Shown one piece after another: positions 16,485 to 24,687 of a DNA stretch of 64,000 bases. The position numbers and the translations under genes were made by a program. The first letter of the stretch is position 1. Each line of letters opens with the position of its first letter. Source of the DNA: Dyella sp. 2HG41-7 (GTDB lineage: Bacteria > Pseudomonadota > Gammaproteobacteria > Xanthomonadales > Rhodanobacteraceae); contig NZ_JAJEJV010000004.1 of assembly GCF_021390675.1 (NCBI RefSeq), positions 3,534,001-3,598,000 on the forward strand. Direction: 5' to 3'. The notes under the pieces were generated by a model. That model searched no databases, was not told the DNA's origin, and saw only the letters and a list, made by a program, of their open reading frames with translations.

Positions 16485-17399
16485 TCACTGCGTGAATGCG
16501 CGCGAGGACGCGCGTTTACGGCGTTTGCCGCAGTGCTGCTCCAGGTGCAGGATGATGTGCTCGGCCACATTCACACCTGAAGCCGCTTCGATCCCTTCCA
16601 AGCCTGGCGACGCGTTCACTTCCAGCACCAGCGGACCGCGCTTGGAGCGCAATAGATCGACGCCGGCGATCCCCAGGCCAAGGGCTTCGGCGGCATCGAT
16701 GGAAATCCGCCGCTCGGCCGGCGTCAATTTGGCGACGACGGCGGTGCCGCCGCGATGCAGGTTGGCGCGAAATTCTCCGGGAACCGCTTCGCGCTGCATG
16801 GCTGCCACCACCTGGCCGCCCACCACGAAACAGCGCAGATCGCTGCCCTTGGCTTCGGCGATAAATTCCTGCACGAGGAAGTTGGCGTACAGGCCGCGGA
16901 ACGCTTCCACCACGCTTTGCGATGCGCTGCGCTTTTCCGCCAGCACCACGCCGGTGCCTTGGCTGCCTTCGTTGAGTTTGATCACGTGCGGTGGGTCGCC
17001 GAGCATGTCCAGCACATCGGTGGTGTCGTCAGGGTTGTCGCCGAACACGGTGACCGGCATGTCCAGACCTTTCGCGGACAGGATCTGCAAGCAGCGCAGT
17101 TTGTCGCGCGCACGCAGCACCGCGTCGGACGAATTGGGCGTGTACACGCCCATCATTTCGAGCTGGCGCAACACGGCTGTGCCATAGAACGTGCTCGATG
17201 TGCCGATGCGCGGGATGGCCGCGTCGATATCGTGCAGCGCTTTGCCCTTGTAGCGAATTTCCACTTCGCCCGGCGCGATACGCACGTAGCAGCGCAGCGG
17301 ATCGAGCACGCGCACCACGTGCCCGCGTTCGCGCGCCACCTCGACCAGGCGTTGCGTGGAATACAGCCGCGCGTTGCGCGAAAGGACGGCGATTTTCAT
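16485..17399 (-). CDS. rimK: RimK-family ATP-grasp ligase
   Basis: A 304-residue ATP-grasp enzyme. E. coli RimK adds glutamate residues to the C-terminus of ribosomal protein S6 and can make poly-alpha-glutamate. The central segment [16 protein letters not shown] is the nucleotide-binding loop, and [15 protein letters not shown] is the metal- and phosphate-binding end of the fold. The length is normal. The start overlaps the stop of the upstream gene by ATGA, placing it in an operon with its protease partner. Confidence 0.92.
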   Translation of the reverse strand: MKIAVLSRNARLYSTQRLVEVARERGHVVRVLDPLRCYVRIAPGEVEIRYKGKALHDIDAAIPRIGTSSTFYGTAVLRQLEMMGVYTPNSSDAVLRARDKLRCLQILSAKGLDMPVTVFGDNPDDTTDVLDMLGDPPHVIKLNEGSQGTGVVLAEKRSASQSVVEAFRGLYANFLVQEFIAEAKGSDLRCFVVGGQVVAAMQREAVPGEFRANLHRGGTAVVAKLTPAERRISIDAAEALGLGIAGVDLLRSKRGPLVLEVNASPGLEGIEAASGVNVAEHIILHLEQHCGKRRKRASSRAFTQ

Positions 17400-17848
17400 G
17401 GCTTATCCATCGTGAGGTGCGCGGGCTTGGGCAACGTATAGGAAAGTGCTGGGTTGACGAGGAAGCGCCCAACCAGCGCGGTGCGCCCCAATAGCATAGG
17501 AAACAGCATGTGCCGACGATCCGTCAGATTTATGTCAACTTCAAAACGCTCGCCGGCCAGCATCACGTCGGTACGGATAAACCAGCGCTCGCTGCGTCCG
17601 CCGCCGGTGTCGACCACCACGCGACGGTCGCAAGCCGGCGCTTCGCAAAGCACCTGACGCCCTGAACGGCGCCCCAGGCCCACCATGAATCGCAGCCAGG
17701 TATTGCCGTCGCGGGTAAAGGTTTCCAACTGGTCCACATGCAGCGAACTGCTGCGCGCGCCCGTATCGAGTTTAACCTTGAGGGAGGCGATGCCGAACTG
17801 AGGCAATGCCAGTCGTTCCCGCCAACCGAGGGTGATTGCTTCCGCCAT
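17396..17848 (-). CDS. rimB: RimB-type retropepsin-like protease (RimK-associated)
   Basis: A 150-residue protein of the COG4067 group. [15 protein letters not shown] near 24-38 is an aspartic-protease-like D-T-G motif, which gives the retropepsin fold. In Pseudomonas the RimB protease removes the glutamate tails added by RimK. The gene overlaps rimK by ATGA, which supports joint function. It is the first gene of the pair, and the tRNA-Gly gene lies about 53 bp upstream on the same strand. Confidence 0.85.
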   Translation of the reverse strand: MAEAITLGWRERLALPQFGIASLKVKLDTGARSSSLHVDQLETFTRDGNTWLRFMVGLGRRSGRQVLCEAPACDRRVVVDTGGGRSERWFIRTDVMLAGERFEVDINLTDRRHMLFPMLLGRTALVGRFLVNPALSYTLPKPAHLTMDKP

Positions 17849-17901
17849 GTCAGCTCACGCTGTCGGGTCTGAGAATCTCGGTGGGGGCCGAAAAGAGATC
17901 G

Positions 17902-17975
17902 TGGAGCGGGTGAAGGGAATCGAACCCTCGTCAGTAGCTTGGGAAGCTACAGCTCTACCATTGAGCTACACCCGC
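17902..17975 (-). tRNA. tRNA-Gly (anticodon CCC)
   Basis: A full cloverleaf reads on the minus strand from GCGGGTG (acceptor 5' arm, 17975-17969) to CACCCGC followed by T and an encoded CCA at 17904-17902. The D arm has AGCTCAATGGTAGAGCT. The anticodon stem is GTAGC/GCTAC with loop TTCCCAA, so the anticodon is CCC, reading GGG. The T arm has GGTTCGATTCC. The rest of 17849-18154 outside the tRNA shows no gene. Confidence 0.97.
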
Positions 17976-18154
17976 GACGTTTGGCGATGGTAACCGGCAG
18001 GTGGGGCTTTTGGAATCCTGACCCGATTTCTAAACCCTCGGCAACGGCCACTCCTTCACTAAGCAAACGCTCATAATGGATAAGCAACATCTCCCATACA
18101 CGGATGATGACGGGAGCGCGACCGTTTCGCGCGCTGCAGCACGGAGAGAGATTT

Positions 18155-20212
18155 ATGCGTGCGCTCATGGCTGTTGTGTCTTTCTCGCGCGGCTGGCGAA
18201 TGCTGCTGGCCACGTTGCTTCTGATCTGCGCCAGCTTGGCATGGGCCCAATCGGACGATAGCCAGCCAGGCGATGCCGGCGATCCACCCGCGCGCGTCGC
18301 GCGACTTTCTTACGCCACCGGCGATCTGGGTTTGATGCCCTCCGGCAGCACCGATTGGAGCGCTGCCGACGTCAACCGGCCCCTAACCAACGGCGACAAG
18401 TTATCCAGCGGCGCGGATGCGCGCGCCGAGTTGGATCTCGGTGGCGCATCGTTGCGCATCAACAGCCAGAGCGATGTCGGCGTACTCAATCTCAACGACC
18501 AGATCGGCCAGTTCGAACTGACGCAAGGTACGGTAAATCTCACCGTGCGCAATATCGATCAAGGCGCGACCTACGAGATCGACACGCCGACGCTGGCGCT
18601 GGTCGTCAATCAACCCGGCACCTTTCGTATCGATGTAGGCGCCAATGGCAACGGCACGACGATCACCGTGATCGACGGCGGCGGCATCGTCTACGGCGAA
18701 AACAACGCGCAGCGCGATGTGTTCAGCGGCCGCACCTATGAAGTTGCCGATTCCACGTTGAACAACATCACGGTGAGCGATATCCAAGGTCGCGACGAGT
18801 TCGATGCGTGGTGCAACGATCGCGATGCGCAATACGCCAACACCGACAACACGCAACAGCAATACGTGTCGAGCGATGTCGTGGGTGCGCAAGATCTCAA
18901 CCAATACGGCGATTGGCAGCAAGACGAGGACTACGGCAACGTGTGGTATCCCACCACCGTCGTAGCCGGTTGGGCGCCGTATCAAAACGGACACTGGGTC
19001 TGGATCGGGCCGTGGGGTTGGACCTGGGTCGACGCCATGCCGTGGGGTTTCGCGCCGTATCACTACGGTCGTTGGGCTTACATTCGCAATCGCTGGGGAT
19101 GGATTCCGTGCCCCCCGCGCGCGCGTCCGATCTACGCGCCTGCGCTAGTGGCTTTCGTCGGCATGGGCGCCGGCGGACCGGTGGGTTGGTTCCCGCTCGG
19201 ACCGCATGAAGTTTACAACCCGTGGTATCGCGCATCGCGCGGTTATTACACCAACGTCAACGTCACCAATATCGCGATCAGTCGCAACTACAACCAGACG
19301 ACGGTGATCAACAACATCCACAATCAATACAACTACTACCGCGATGGTCGCCCGGTCACCGGCGTGGATTATGTGAACCGCAACGCGCCGCATGCGTTCA
19401 CCGCCGTTCCGGCGCAGGCGTTTGCCAGCGCGCGCAACGTGCGAAGCAGCCAGATGCACGTGGATCCGCAGCAATGGGCGCATGCCTCGGTCGTCGCGCC
19501 TACGGCATTGCAACGTCCTTCGTCGGCAAGCTTCGGTCAACCGCGCAACGCCAATATGCGACCGCTGCCGGCGGCCGGATTCAATCGCCCGGTGGTTGCG
19601 GTGAATGCGCCTTCGCCTTCGGTCGCGGCGAATGCATCGTTTCGTGCGGGTCAACCGGCATCGAATGTACGCATGCTCGGTGTGCAGCCGCGCAACGTGC
19701 CGAATGTGGTGTCGGGTCGCAGCTATCCGCGCTATGCGACGCCTGGCGAGCAACCGCAAAACGTGCCGGCTCCGCGCCAAGCTCCGCAGCCGTTGCCGCA
19801 GGTTCCGCATTTCGCGCCCGCGCAGCAGATTCAGCAGGTGCAACAGGCGCCGCACTATGCGCCGGCGCAACCGTCGTTCGAACAACAGCAACGTGAGCGC
19901 GAAGCGACTATGGAGCAGCAGCAACAGCAGCAACGCCAGCGCGACGCCGCCATCGAGCAACAGCGTATGGAGGCCGTGCAGCGCGAGCGTCAATACACGC
20001 CGGAACAACCGCGCCAGTACGTTCCCCAGCAACAACCGCGTCAATACGAGCCGCAGCCGAATCCGTCGTATCGACCGCAGCCGTATCAGTATCAGGCTCC
20101 GCCGCAATACGCACGCCCAGAAATGTCGCATCCGGCGCAACAGCCGCATCCGCAAAATGCGCCGCAACCTCACTATGCGCCACCGGCCAAAAACGACAAC
20201 CAGCAGCATTGA
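18155..20212 (+). CDS. Secreted FecR-domain / DUF6600 protein with glutamine- and proline-rich tail
   Basis: The ATG at 18155 is chosen because GGAGAGAG lies just before it and a signal peptide (about residues 1-32, ending LAWAQS) starts there; this gives 685 residues. The mature part begins with a FecR-like beta domain (ARVARLSYATGDLGLMPSG through GGGIVYGEN, about 50-200). A DUF6600 block follows, rich in Trp and Tyr: WAPYQNGHWVWIGPWGWTWV, then WGWIPCPP and GWFPLGPHEVYNPWY. From about residue 440 the chain is low complexity, ending in Gln/Pro/Tyr-rich repeats that look disordered. It is probably an outer-envelope or periplasmic protein; its function is unknown. It is transcribed alone, and a hairpin follows. 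Confidence 0.85.
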   Translation: MRALMAVVSFSRGWRMLLATLLLICASLAWAQSDDSQPGDAGDPPARVARLSYATGDLGLMPSGSTDWSAADVNRPLTNGDKLSSGADARAELDLGGASLRINSQSDVGVLNLNDQIGQFELTQGTVNLTVRNIDQGATYEIDTPTLALVVNQPGTFRIDVGANGNGTTITVIDGGGIVYGENNAQRDVFSGRTYEVADSTLNNITVSDIQGRDEFDAWCNDRDAQYANTDNTQQQYVSSDVVGAQDLNQYGDWQQDEDYGNVWYPTTVVAGWAPYQNGHWVWIGPWGWTWVDAMPWGFAPYHYGRWAYIRNRWGWIPCPPRARPIYAPALVAFVGMGAGGPVGWFPLGPHEVYNPWYRASRGYYTNVNVTNIAISRNYNQTTVINNIHNQYNYYRDGRPVTGVDYVNRNAPHAFTAVPAQAFASARNVRSSQMHVDPQQWAHASVVAPTALQRPSSASFGQPRNANMRPLPAAGFNRPVVAVNAPSPSVAANASFRAGQPASNVRMLGVQPRNVPNVVSGRSYPRYATPGEQPQNVPAPRQAPQPLPQVPHFAPAQQIQQVQQAPHYAPAQPSFEQQQREREATMEQQQQQQRQRDAAIEQQRMEAVQRERQYTPEQPRQYVPQQQPRQYEPQPNPSYRPQPYQYQAPPQYARPEMSHPAQQPHPQNAPQPHYAPPAKNDNQQH

Positions 20213-20222
20213 TCGCGCACAT

Positions 20223-20251
20223 AGACGTGCTCTCGAAGTGGGAGCACGTCT
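20223..20251. terminator. 10-bp hairpin between the DUF6600 gene and the convergent cytochrome gene
   Basis: AGACGTGCTC (20223-20232) and GAGCACGTCT (20242-20251) pair perfectly around a 9-nt loop, 10 nt after the DUF6600 stop. It serves two convergent genes. T content downstream is low. Confidence 0.55.
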
Positions 20252-20266
20252 AGCCGGTTTGCGCGA

Positions 20267-22375
20267 TTACAGCGTCTTTAGATATTCGATAATCGCAGCA
20301 CGCTCCTGATCCGTCAGAACATCGGTGAATGCATGGCCTGAATTGGATTGGCTGTACATGTGCGTGTTGTAAATCTTGCGATTTTCGATATCCGCATTGG
20401 TAAACGTCGGCGCCGTCAGTTCCGACAGCACGTTCCACAAGATCGAACCGTTGGCGTAAACCGGATTGAACAACGTCGTGAGCAGCGACTGGACCAACAC
20501 GGTGTTCTCCGGGTCTGCGGGATTGCATGCGAGATATGGCGAAAGCAAACCCGTGGGATCGCATTGCAATGTGGCGAACTGCCAACCGAGATTGGTTTGA
20601 TCGTAGGCCGACAGATCGGTTTGGTACCCCATTACAAATCCCGTTTGCGGTGGTTTGGACACGCGCTCCCATAACGCAGGGCGATCGGACGACTTCAGAA
20701 CGTCCCATACGCTCGGCACCGATCCGTTATGGAAGTAAGGCGCCTCCGCCCAGACGCCGTAGAGTGGCGGCGCCAGATAACCGGTACCTTCGAACTGCTC
20801 CGCGCAACCGGTCTGACCCGGATAACCAAAGTAGTTGTTCTGAAACTGAGCTTTGATCGCGAGGGTATTGGCGTTGAATCGCGCCGGATCGGTATTGATG
20901 ATGTTAATGGGCGTGACATAACCCGCCATGCCCGCTAACGTCGAATCCGACAGGAAAGCTGTGTTATTCGCGTAATACGGTGCATAAGCACCGTGGCAGC
21001 TCGCACAGGAGCCGTTGCCATTGCCACTGCCGTAACCCGGTGGAGGCGGCACTGGATTGTTACGCGAGGGATCCCACAAATTAAGCGTGTGGAACAACAC
21101 CGACCCTTGCTCCGCCAATGCGGTATTGATAGGGAATGGATACGACGGCGATTGGACGCTAAGCAGCCAGGTGTTGGACGAACTCACGTGCGACTCGACC
21201 CAGTCGAAACCTTGCTGATACTGCGGTGTCGCTGCGTACGGCATGTACCACGACAATTCGATCCGTGCCGAATCGGCACTCATCCCTGCGTCGTAAAACT
21301 TCGCCGGACGGTGACCGAGGTTCCACCAACTCGGCGGGTTTTCGCTCCCGCTGGTTCCCGACAGCCAAAGTCCTGGATTGAGAAGGCTGGGCAACGATTG
21401 CGGGTCGAACAACGTGAGCAGTCCGAACATCTGAAAGTTGGTAATGTCCCCGCTGCCACGCACTCGATTGAGGCCAAACAGATAGAAACCCGTATTGCCG
21501 TTGGGCGTGCCATTCGCCAAACCCGTATTCGCGAATTCGGTCAACAGTACATCGAGGTCCGCTAGGCCGTTGCGACCCAGCAAAGGTCCGAGCCCCGGCC
21601 CGTCAGCCGCACTGCCAACCTGTCCGCCGTGACATACCGCGCAGGTAATACCGACATTTCCACTCCACGAACCGTCGGCGTTATGCAATTGCGTCAACGC
21701 CATCGGGAGGGTGCCCGAACCGCCATGGGTCTGATTCGGATCTTCGCCGGGCAATGGATACGGATTGCTTACTCCTGGCGGCGGTAACGGCACCCCATAG
21801 CGCTCAGCCACCATTTGGTCGAAATTGGCTGGCCGAGTCGCGAAAAGTCCAAGGCCCCATTGCTGCCACAGATTGTTGTAAGCGGCGGCAGGAAGCGTCC
21901 ATTGACTCGACGCTTGGTTACCGGTGAACTCCGCCGCGTCGTTCGCGCTACCAAAGCCGGCCACCGTCTGCGCCCCCGCTGCCGCTTGCGAGCGCAAGTC
22001 GCCGCACGTCTGGGGCCGCTGAGTTTGCGCCATGCACGCGTACCAGGACACGTTGAACATCACGGCTCTGCCCTGGGAGATGGCGGGTGAAACTTCCGCA
22101 CGTGGATCGTTTGGTAACGGCGTGCTATCTGGCAGTGGGGTGCCAGGACCTCCAGGCGTTTGCCCCGCACAGTATTTGAACCAATAGTGCCCACCGTGAT
22201 CGCTGCTGAGCAGGTCTTGCTGGGATTGCGCACGCGCTGCTCCGCTGAGCCCCAAAAGACCGCAGAAACACGCCATCGCCTGCAATCTTCGATGATGGCG
22301 ATAGGGTTCTGCCTCGGATTTCCCCTGCCGTGCGCGAGCGGCGGTATATCTGCGCATAGGCTTGCACGTGCTCAT
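20267..22375 (-). CDS. Secreted di-heme c-type cytochrome, RoxA/MauG-like
   Basis: The start at 22375 (MSTCKPMRR) is preceded by GGAGGTG; an earlier in-frame codon at 22408 is less likely. The product has 702 residues, with a late signal peptide ending SGAARAQS. Two CXXCH heme sites are present: CAVCH and CASCH, 212 residues apart (245 and 457 from this start). Between them lies WWNLGHRPAKFYDAGM, the bridge region typical of MauG/CcpA-type di-heme proteins. The size, the wide heme spacing and the CASCH second site resemble rubber oxygenases RoxA/RoxB of Xanthomonas and relatives. It could instead be an uncharacterised di-heme peroxidase or oxidase. No accessory gene lies next to it. Confidence 0.75.
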   Translation of the reverse strand: MSTCKPMRRYTAARARQGKSEAEPYRHHRRLQAMACFCGLLGLSGAARAQSQQDLLSSDHGGHYWFKYCAGQTPGGPGTPLPDSTPLPNDPRAEVSPAISQGRAVMFNVSWYACMAQTQRPQTCGDLRSQAAAGAQTVAGFGSANDAAEFTGNQASSQWTLPAAAYNNLWQQWGLGLFATRPANFDQMVAERYGVPLPPPGVSNPYPLPGEDPNQTHGGSGTLPMALTQLHNADGSWSGNVGITCAVCHGGQVGSAADGPGLGPLLGRNGLADLDVLLTEFANTGLANGTPNGNTGFYLFGLNRVRGSGDITNFQMFGLLTLFDPQSLPSLLNPGLWLSGTSGSENPPSWWNLGHRPAKFYDAGMSADSARIELSWYMPYAATPQYQQGFDWVESHVSSSNTWLLSVQSPSYPFPINTALAEQGSVLFHTLNLWDPSRNNPVPPPPGYGSGNGNGSCASCHGAYAPYYANNTAFLSDSTLAGMAGYVTPINIINTDPARFNANTLAIKAQFQNNYFGYPGQTGCAEQFEGTGYLAPPLYGVWAEAPYFHNGSVPSVWDVLKSSDRPALWERVSKPPQTGFVMGYQTDLSAYDQTNLGWQFATLQCDPTGLLSPYLACNPADPENTVLVQSLLTTLFNPVYANGSILWNVLSELTAPTFTNADIENRKIYNTHMYSQSNSGHAFTDVLTDQERAAIIEYLKTL

Positions 22376-22580
22376 ATTCACCTCCAGCAACATGGCGGAG
22401 CGAATCAAAACAACTGCAAATCCCCAGGTTTTTGACGCTAGCCCAGAAATTGTTTTGCCCAGATGAAGGGATGAGAATCAATCGGTAAGCGATGAGAACA
22501 AAACGGCAAACCTCGCGTGGACGCCCACGACATATAGCCAATCTTCAAAACCGTGTAGGAATTAAACGCAAGCCTGCCGT

Positions 22581-22592
22581 TACAATAGGCGG
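22581..22592 (+). promoter_or_regulatory. Possible -10 box for a near-leaderless thiS transcript
   Basis: TACAAT at 22581-22586 ends 6 nt before the thiS ATG, so transcription would start at or next to the start codon. No clear -35 match is visible, and no Shine-Dalgarno at normal spacing is seen. No TPP-riboswitch core was recognised between the cytochrome gene start and thiS. Confidence 0.3.
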
Positions 22593-22793
22593 ATGCAGAT
22601 CAGCTTGAATGGCCATCCGCGCGATTGCGCAGACAACCTCACCGTCACCCAGCTCCTCCACGAAGCCGGCTACGCCGGACGGCGTGTTGCGGTGGAGGTG
22701 AATCACGAAATTGTTCCGCGCAGCCAGCACGACGGCCATGCCTTGCGTGAGGGCGACCGCGTGGAAATCGTCCATGCCATCGGTGGCGGCTGA
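22593..22793 (+). CDS. thiS: Sulfur carrier protein ThiS
   Basis: A 66-residue ubiquitin-like protein that carries the thiazole sulfur as a C-terminal thiocarboxylate in thiamine synthesis. It ends in HAIGGG, which supplies the Gly-Gly tail. The start [12 protein letters not shown] and the [24 protein letters not shown] body are typical. It is followed 37 nt later by thiG, its direct partner. Confidence 0.92.
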   Translation: MQISLNGHPRDCADNLTVTQLLHEAGYAGRRVAVEVNHEIVPRSQHDGHALREGDRVEIVHAIGGG

Positions 22794-22830
22794 CCCCGCC
22801 CGCCTCACCCTGCCGCGAAAGACATTCCCC

Positions 22831-23631
22831 ATGAACATCAAAACCCACGACACCACCGATTCCCTGGTCATCGCCGGCAAAAGCTACGGCTCGCGTTTGC
22901 TCACCGGCACGGGCAAATACAAAGATCTCGACGAAACGCGACGCGCCACGCTGGCTGCCGGCGCGGAAATCGTTACGGCGGCCATCCGTCGCGTGAATCT
23001 TGGGCAAGATCCGAATGCGCCCAGCCTGCTCGACGCCCTGCCGCCCAACGAATTCACCCTGCTGCCCAATACTGCGGGCTGCTACAACGCGGTCGATGCG
23101 GTGCGCACCTGCAAACTCGCGCGCGAGCTGTTGGACGGCCACAAACTGGTGAAGCTGGAAGTGCTCGGCGACGAACGCACGCTATTTCCCGACGTCGTCG
23201 AAACATTGAAGGCCGCCGAACAATTGGTCGCCGACGGTTTCGACGTGATGGTCTACACCAGCGACGATCCCATCCTTGCCAAGAAGCTCGAACAAATCGG
23301 CTGCGTGGCGGTGATGCCACTGGCGGCGCCGATCGGTTCCGGTCTCGGCATCCAGAATCGCTACAACCTGCTGGAAATCATCGAGAACGCAAAAGTGCCG
23401 ATCATTGTCGACGCCGGCGTGGGCACGGCTTCCGATGCCGCGATCGCGATGGAATTGGGTTGCGACGGCGTGCTGATGAATACCGCCATCGCCGGCGCCA
23501 AAGATCCGGTGTTGATGGCGCATGCGATGAAGCTAGCGATCGAAGCAGGCCGCGCGGCGTTTCGCGCAGGACGCATTCCGCGTAAACGGTTTGCGTCGGC
23601 TTCCAGCCCGATTGACGGCACGATTGGCTAA
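22831..23631 (+). CDS. thiG: Thiazole synthase
   Basis: A 266-residue TIM-barrel enzyme that joins the ThiS thiocarboxylate, 1-deoxyxylulose 5-phosphate and dehydroglycine into the thiamine thiazole. Lys108 in [10 protein letters not shown] is the Schiff-base lysine. [14 protein letters not shown] and [12 protein letters not shown] are the phosphate-binding loops. The ATG at 22831 is used; the frame runs upstream to 22711 but only through thiS. No thiH or thiO lies nearby. Confidence 0.96.
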   Translation: MNIKTHDTTDSLVIAGKSYGSRLLTGTGKYKDLDETRRATLAAGAEIVTAAIRRVNLGQDPNAPSLLDALPPNEFTLLPNTAGCYNAVDAVRTCKLARELLDGHKLVKLEVLGDERTLFPDVVETLKAAEQLVADGFDVMVYTSDDPILAKKLEQIGCVAVMPLAAPIGSGLGIQNRYNLLEIIENAKVPIIVDAGVGTASDAAIAMELGCDGVLMNTAIAGAKDPVLMAHAMKLAIEAGRAAFRAGRIPRKRFASASSPIDGTIG

Positions 23632-23634
23632 AGG

Positions 23635-23671
23635 TTTTGCTCCCTCTCCCCGGAGGGGAGAGGGAGCAAAA
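23635..23671 (+). promoter_or_regulatory. 17-bp perfect hairpin overlapping the trmB ribosome-binding site
   Basis: TTTTGCTCCCTCTCCCC (23635-23651) and its exact complement (23655-23671) flank a 3-nt GGA. The right arm contains AGAGGGAG, the only good Shine-Dalgarno sequence, and ends 6 nt before the trmB ATG at 23678. The core CCCTCTCCCCGGAGGGG is shared with the repeat at 24516-24538, so it is probably a REP-family element that now sits in the leader. There is no T tail after it on the plus strand. Confidence 0.6.
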
Positions 23672-23677
23672 ATTCGC

Positions 23678-24385
23678 ATGAGCAACGATCACGACACCAC
23701 CAACCACCTGCGCCGTATCCGCAGCTTCGTGCTGCGCGAAGGCCGCATGACGCCCGCGCAAGAGCGTGCCTTCCAAACGCATTGGGCGCGCTTTGGCGTC
23801 GACTTCACCGGCAACGTGCAAGACTTCGACGCGCGTTTCGGTCGCCATGCGCCGCGTGTGCTGGAGATCGGCTTCGGCAATGGCGAAGCGCTGGCGTGGG
23901 CCAGCGAGCACGATCTGGCTCGCGATTACATCGGCGTGGAAGTGCACGGCCCCGGCGTCGGTCGACTGATGAATGCACTGGCTGCGCGCGATGCGACCAA
24001 TGTGCGCCTCTACAAGCATGACGCGGTGGAAGTGCTGGAACAGGAGATCGCCCCTGGCTCCTTGAGCGAGGTGCGTATTTGGTTTCCCGATCCCTGGCAC
24101 AAGAAGCGCCACAACAAGCGGCGCATCGTGCAGCCAGCGTTCGTCGCCCTGCTCGCCTCACGCGTCGCGCCCGGCGGCCTGCTGCACCTTGCTACCGACT
24201 GGGAACCGTACGCGCAACACATGCTGGACGTGATGGAAGGCGCGCCGGATTGGCGTAACGACATCGGGCCAGGACAATACGCCGAGAAGCCGGATTGGCG
24301 CATCGAAACGCACTTCGAGCGGCGTGGGCTGAAGCTGGGGCACGGCGTGTGGGATCTGCTCTATAGGCGCGATCCTCGCGCATAG
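23678..24385 (+). CDS. trmB: tRNA (guanine-46-N7)-methyltransferase
   Basis: A 235-residue SAM-dependent enzyme that makes m7G46 in tRNA variable loops. [14 protein letters not shown] is the SAM-binding loop. [18 protein letters not shown] is the family signature, and [14 protein letters not shown] follows. The ATG at 23678 is used because it fits the usual start and follows AGAGGGAG; the frame is open upstream to 23591 through the repeat. Its ribosome-binding site lies in a strong hairpin. Confidence 0.95.
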   Translation: MSNDHDTTNHLRRIRSFVLREGRMTPAQERAFQTHWARFGVDFTGNVQDFDARFGRHAPRVLEIGFGNGEALAWASEHDLARDYIGVEVHGPGVGRLMNALAARDATNVRLYKHDAVEVLEQEIAPGSLSEVRIWFPDPWHKKRHNKRRIVQPAFVALLASRVAPGGLLHLATDWEPYAQHMLDVMEGAPDWRNDIGPGQYAEKPDWRIETHFERRGLKLGHGVWDLLYRRDPRA

Positions 24386-24401
24386 CGCGACGCGTTTACC
24401 T

Positions 24402-24538
24402 CCTCTCCCCTATGGGGAGGGGATGGAGGTGAGGGGGCATGGCTTGTCTCAGACAACAATAGAGAGAGCTTCGCTTCGATTTTTGAATACCCGCGAGATT
24501 GACCCCTCACCCCAGCCCTCTCCCCGGAGGGGAGAGGG
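24402..24538. repeat. Inverted pair of REP-like elements (BIME-like), 137 bp
   Basis: A left unit has the stem CCTCTCCCC/GGGGAGGGG (24402-24422, one mismatch) and the tail ATGGAGGTGAGGGGG. The right unit has the tail GACCCCTCACCCCAG and the stem CCCTCTCCCC/GGGGAGAGGG (24516-24538). The two are inverted, with tails facing inward across about 60 bp of unrelated sequence. This fills most of the 302-bp gap between trmB and the SLC13 gene. The remaining part, 24539-24687, shows no gene and should hold the transporter promoter. Confidence 0.8.
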
Positions 24539-24687
24539 CGCGACGCCGTGCCCCAATGCGGCAACGGTTCACCAGTAATCCGACGCACGCGCTTATACTT
24601 CTTCGCTAAACAGGGAAGAGTCATTCGCGTGAAGCTGCTGCTGCCCCATCGCAACCCGCCTCTTTCGCCCGCCAGGGATGGTCGACA

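Noticed and set aside
17902-17975. tRNA gene as an integration site for a genomic island
   Set aside because: No integrase, no direct repeat of the tRNA 3' end and no change in composition was seen around it.
22376-22592. TPP riboswitch upstream of thiS
   Set aside because: The conserved core elements were not found by eye in the gap.
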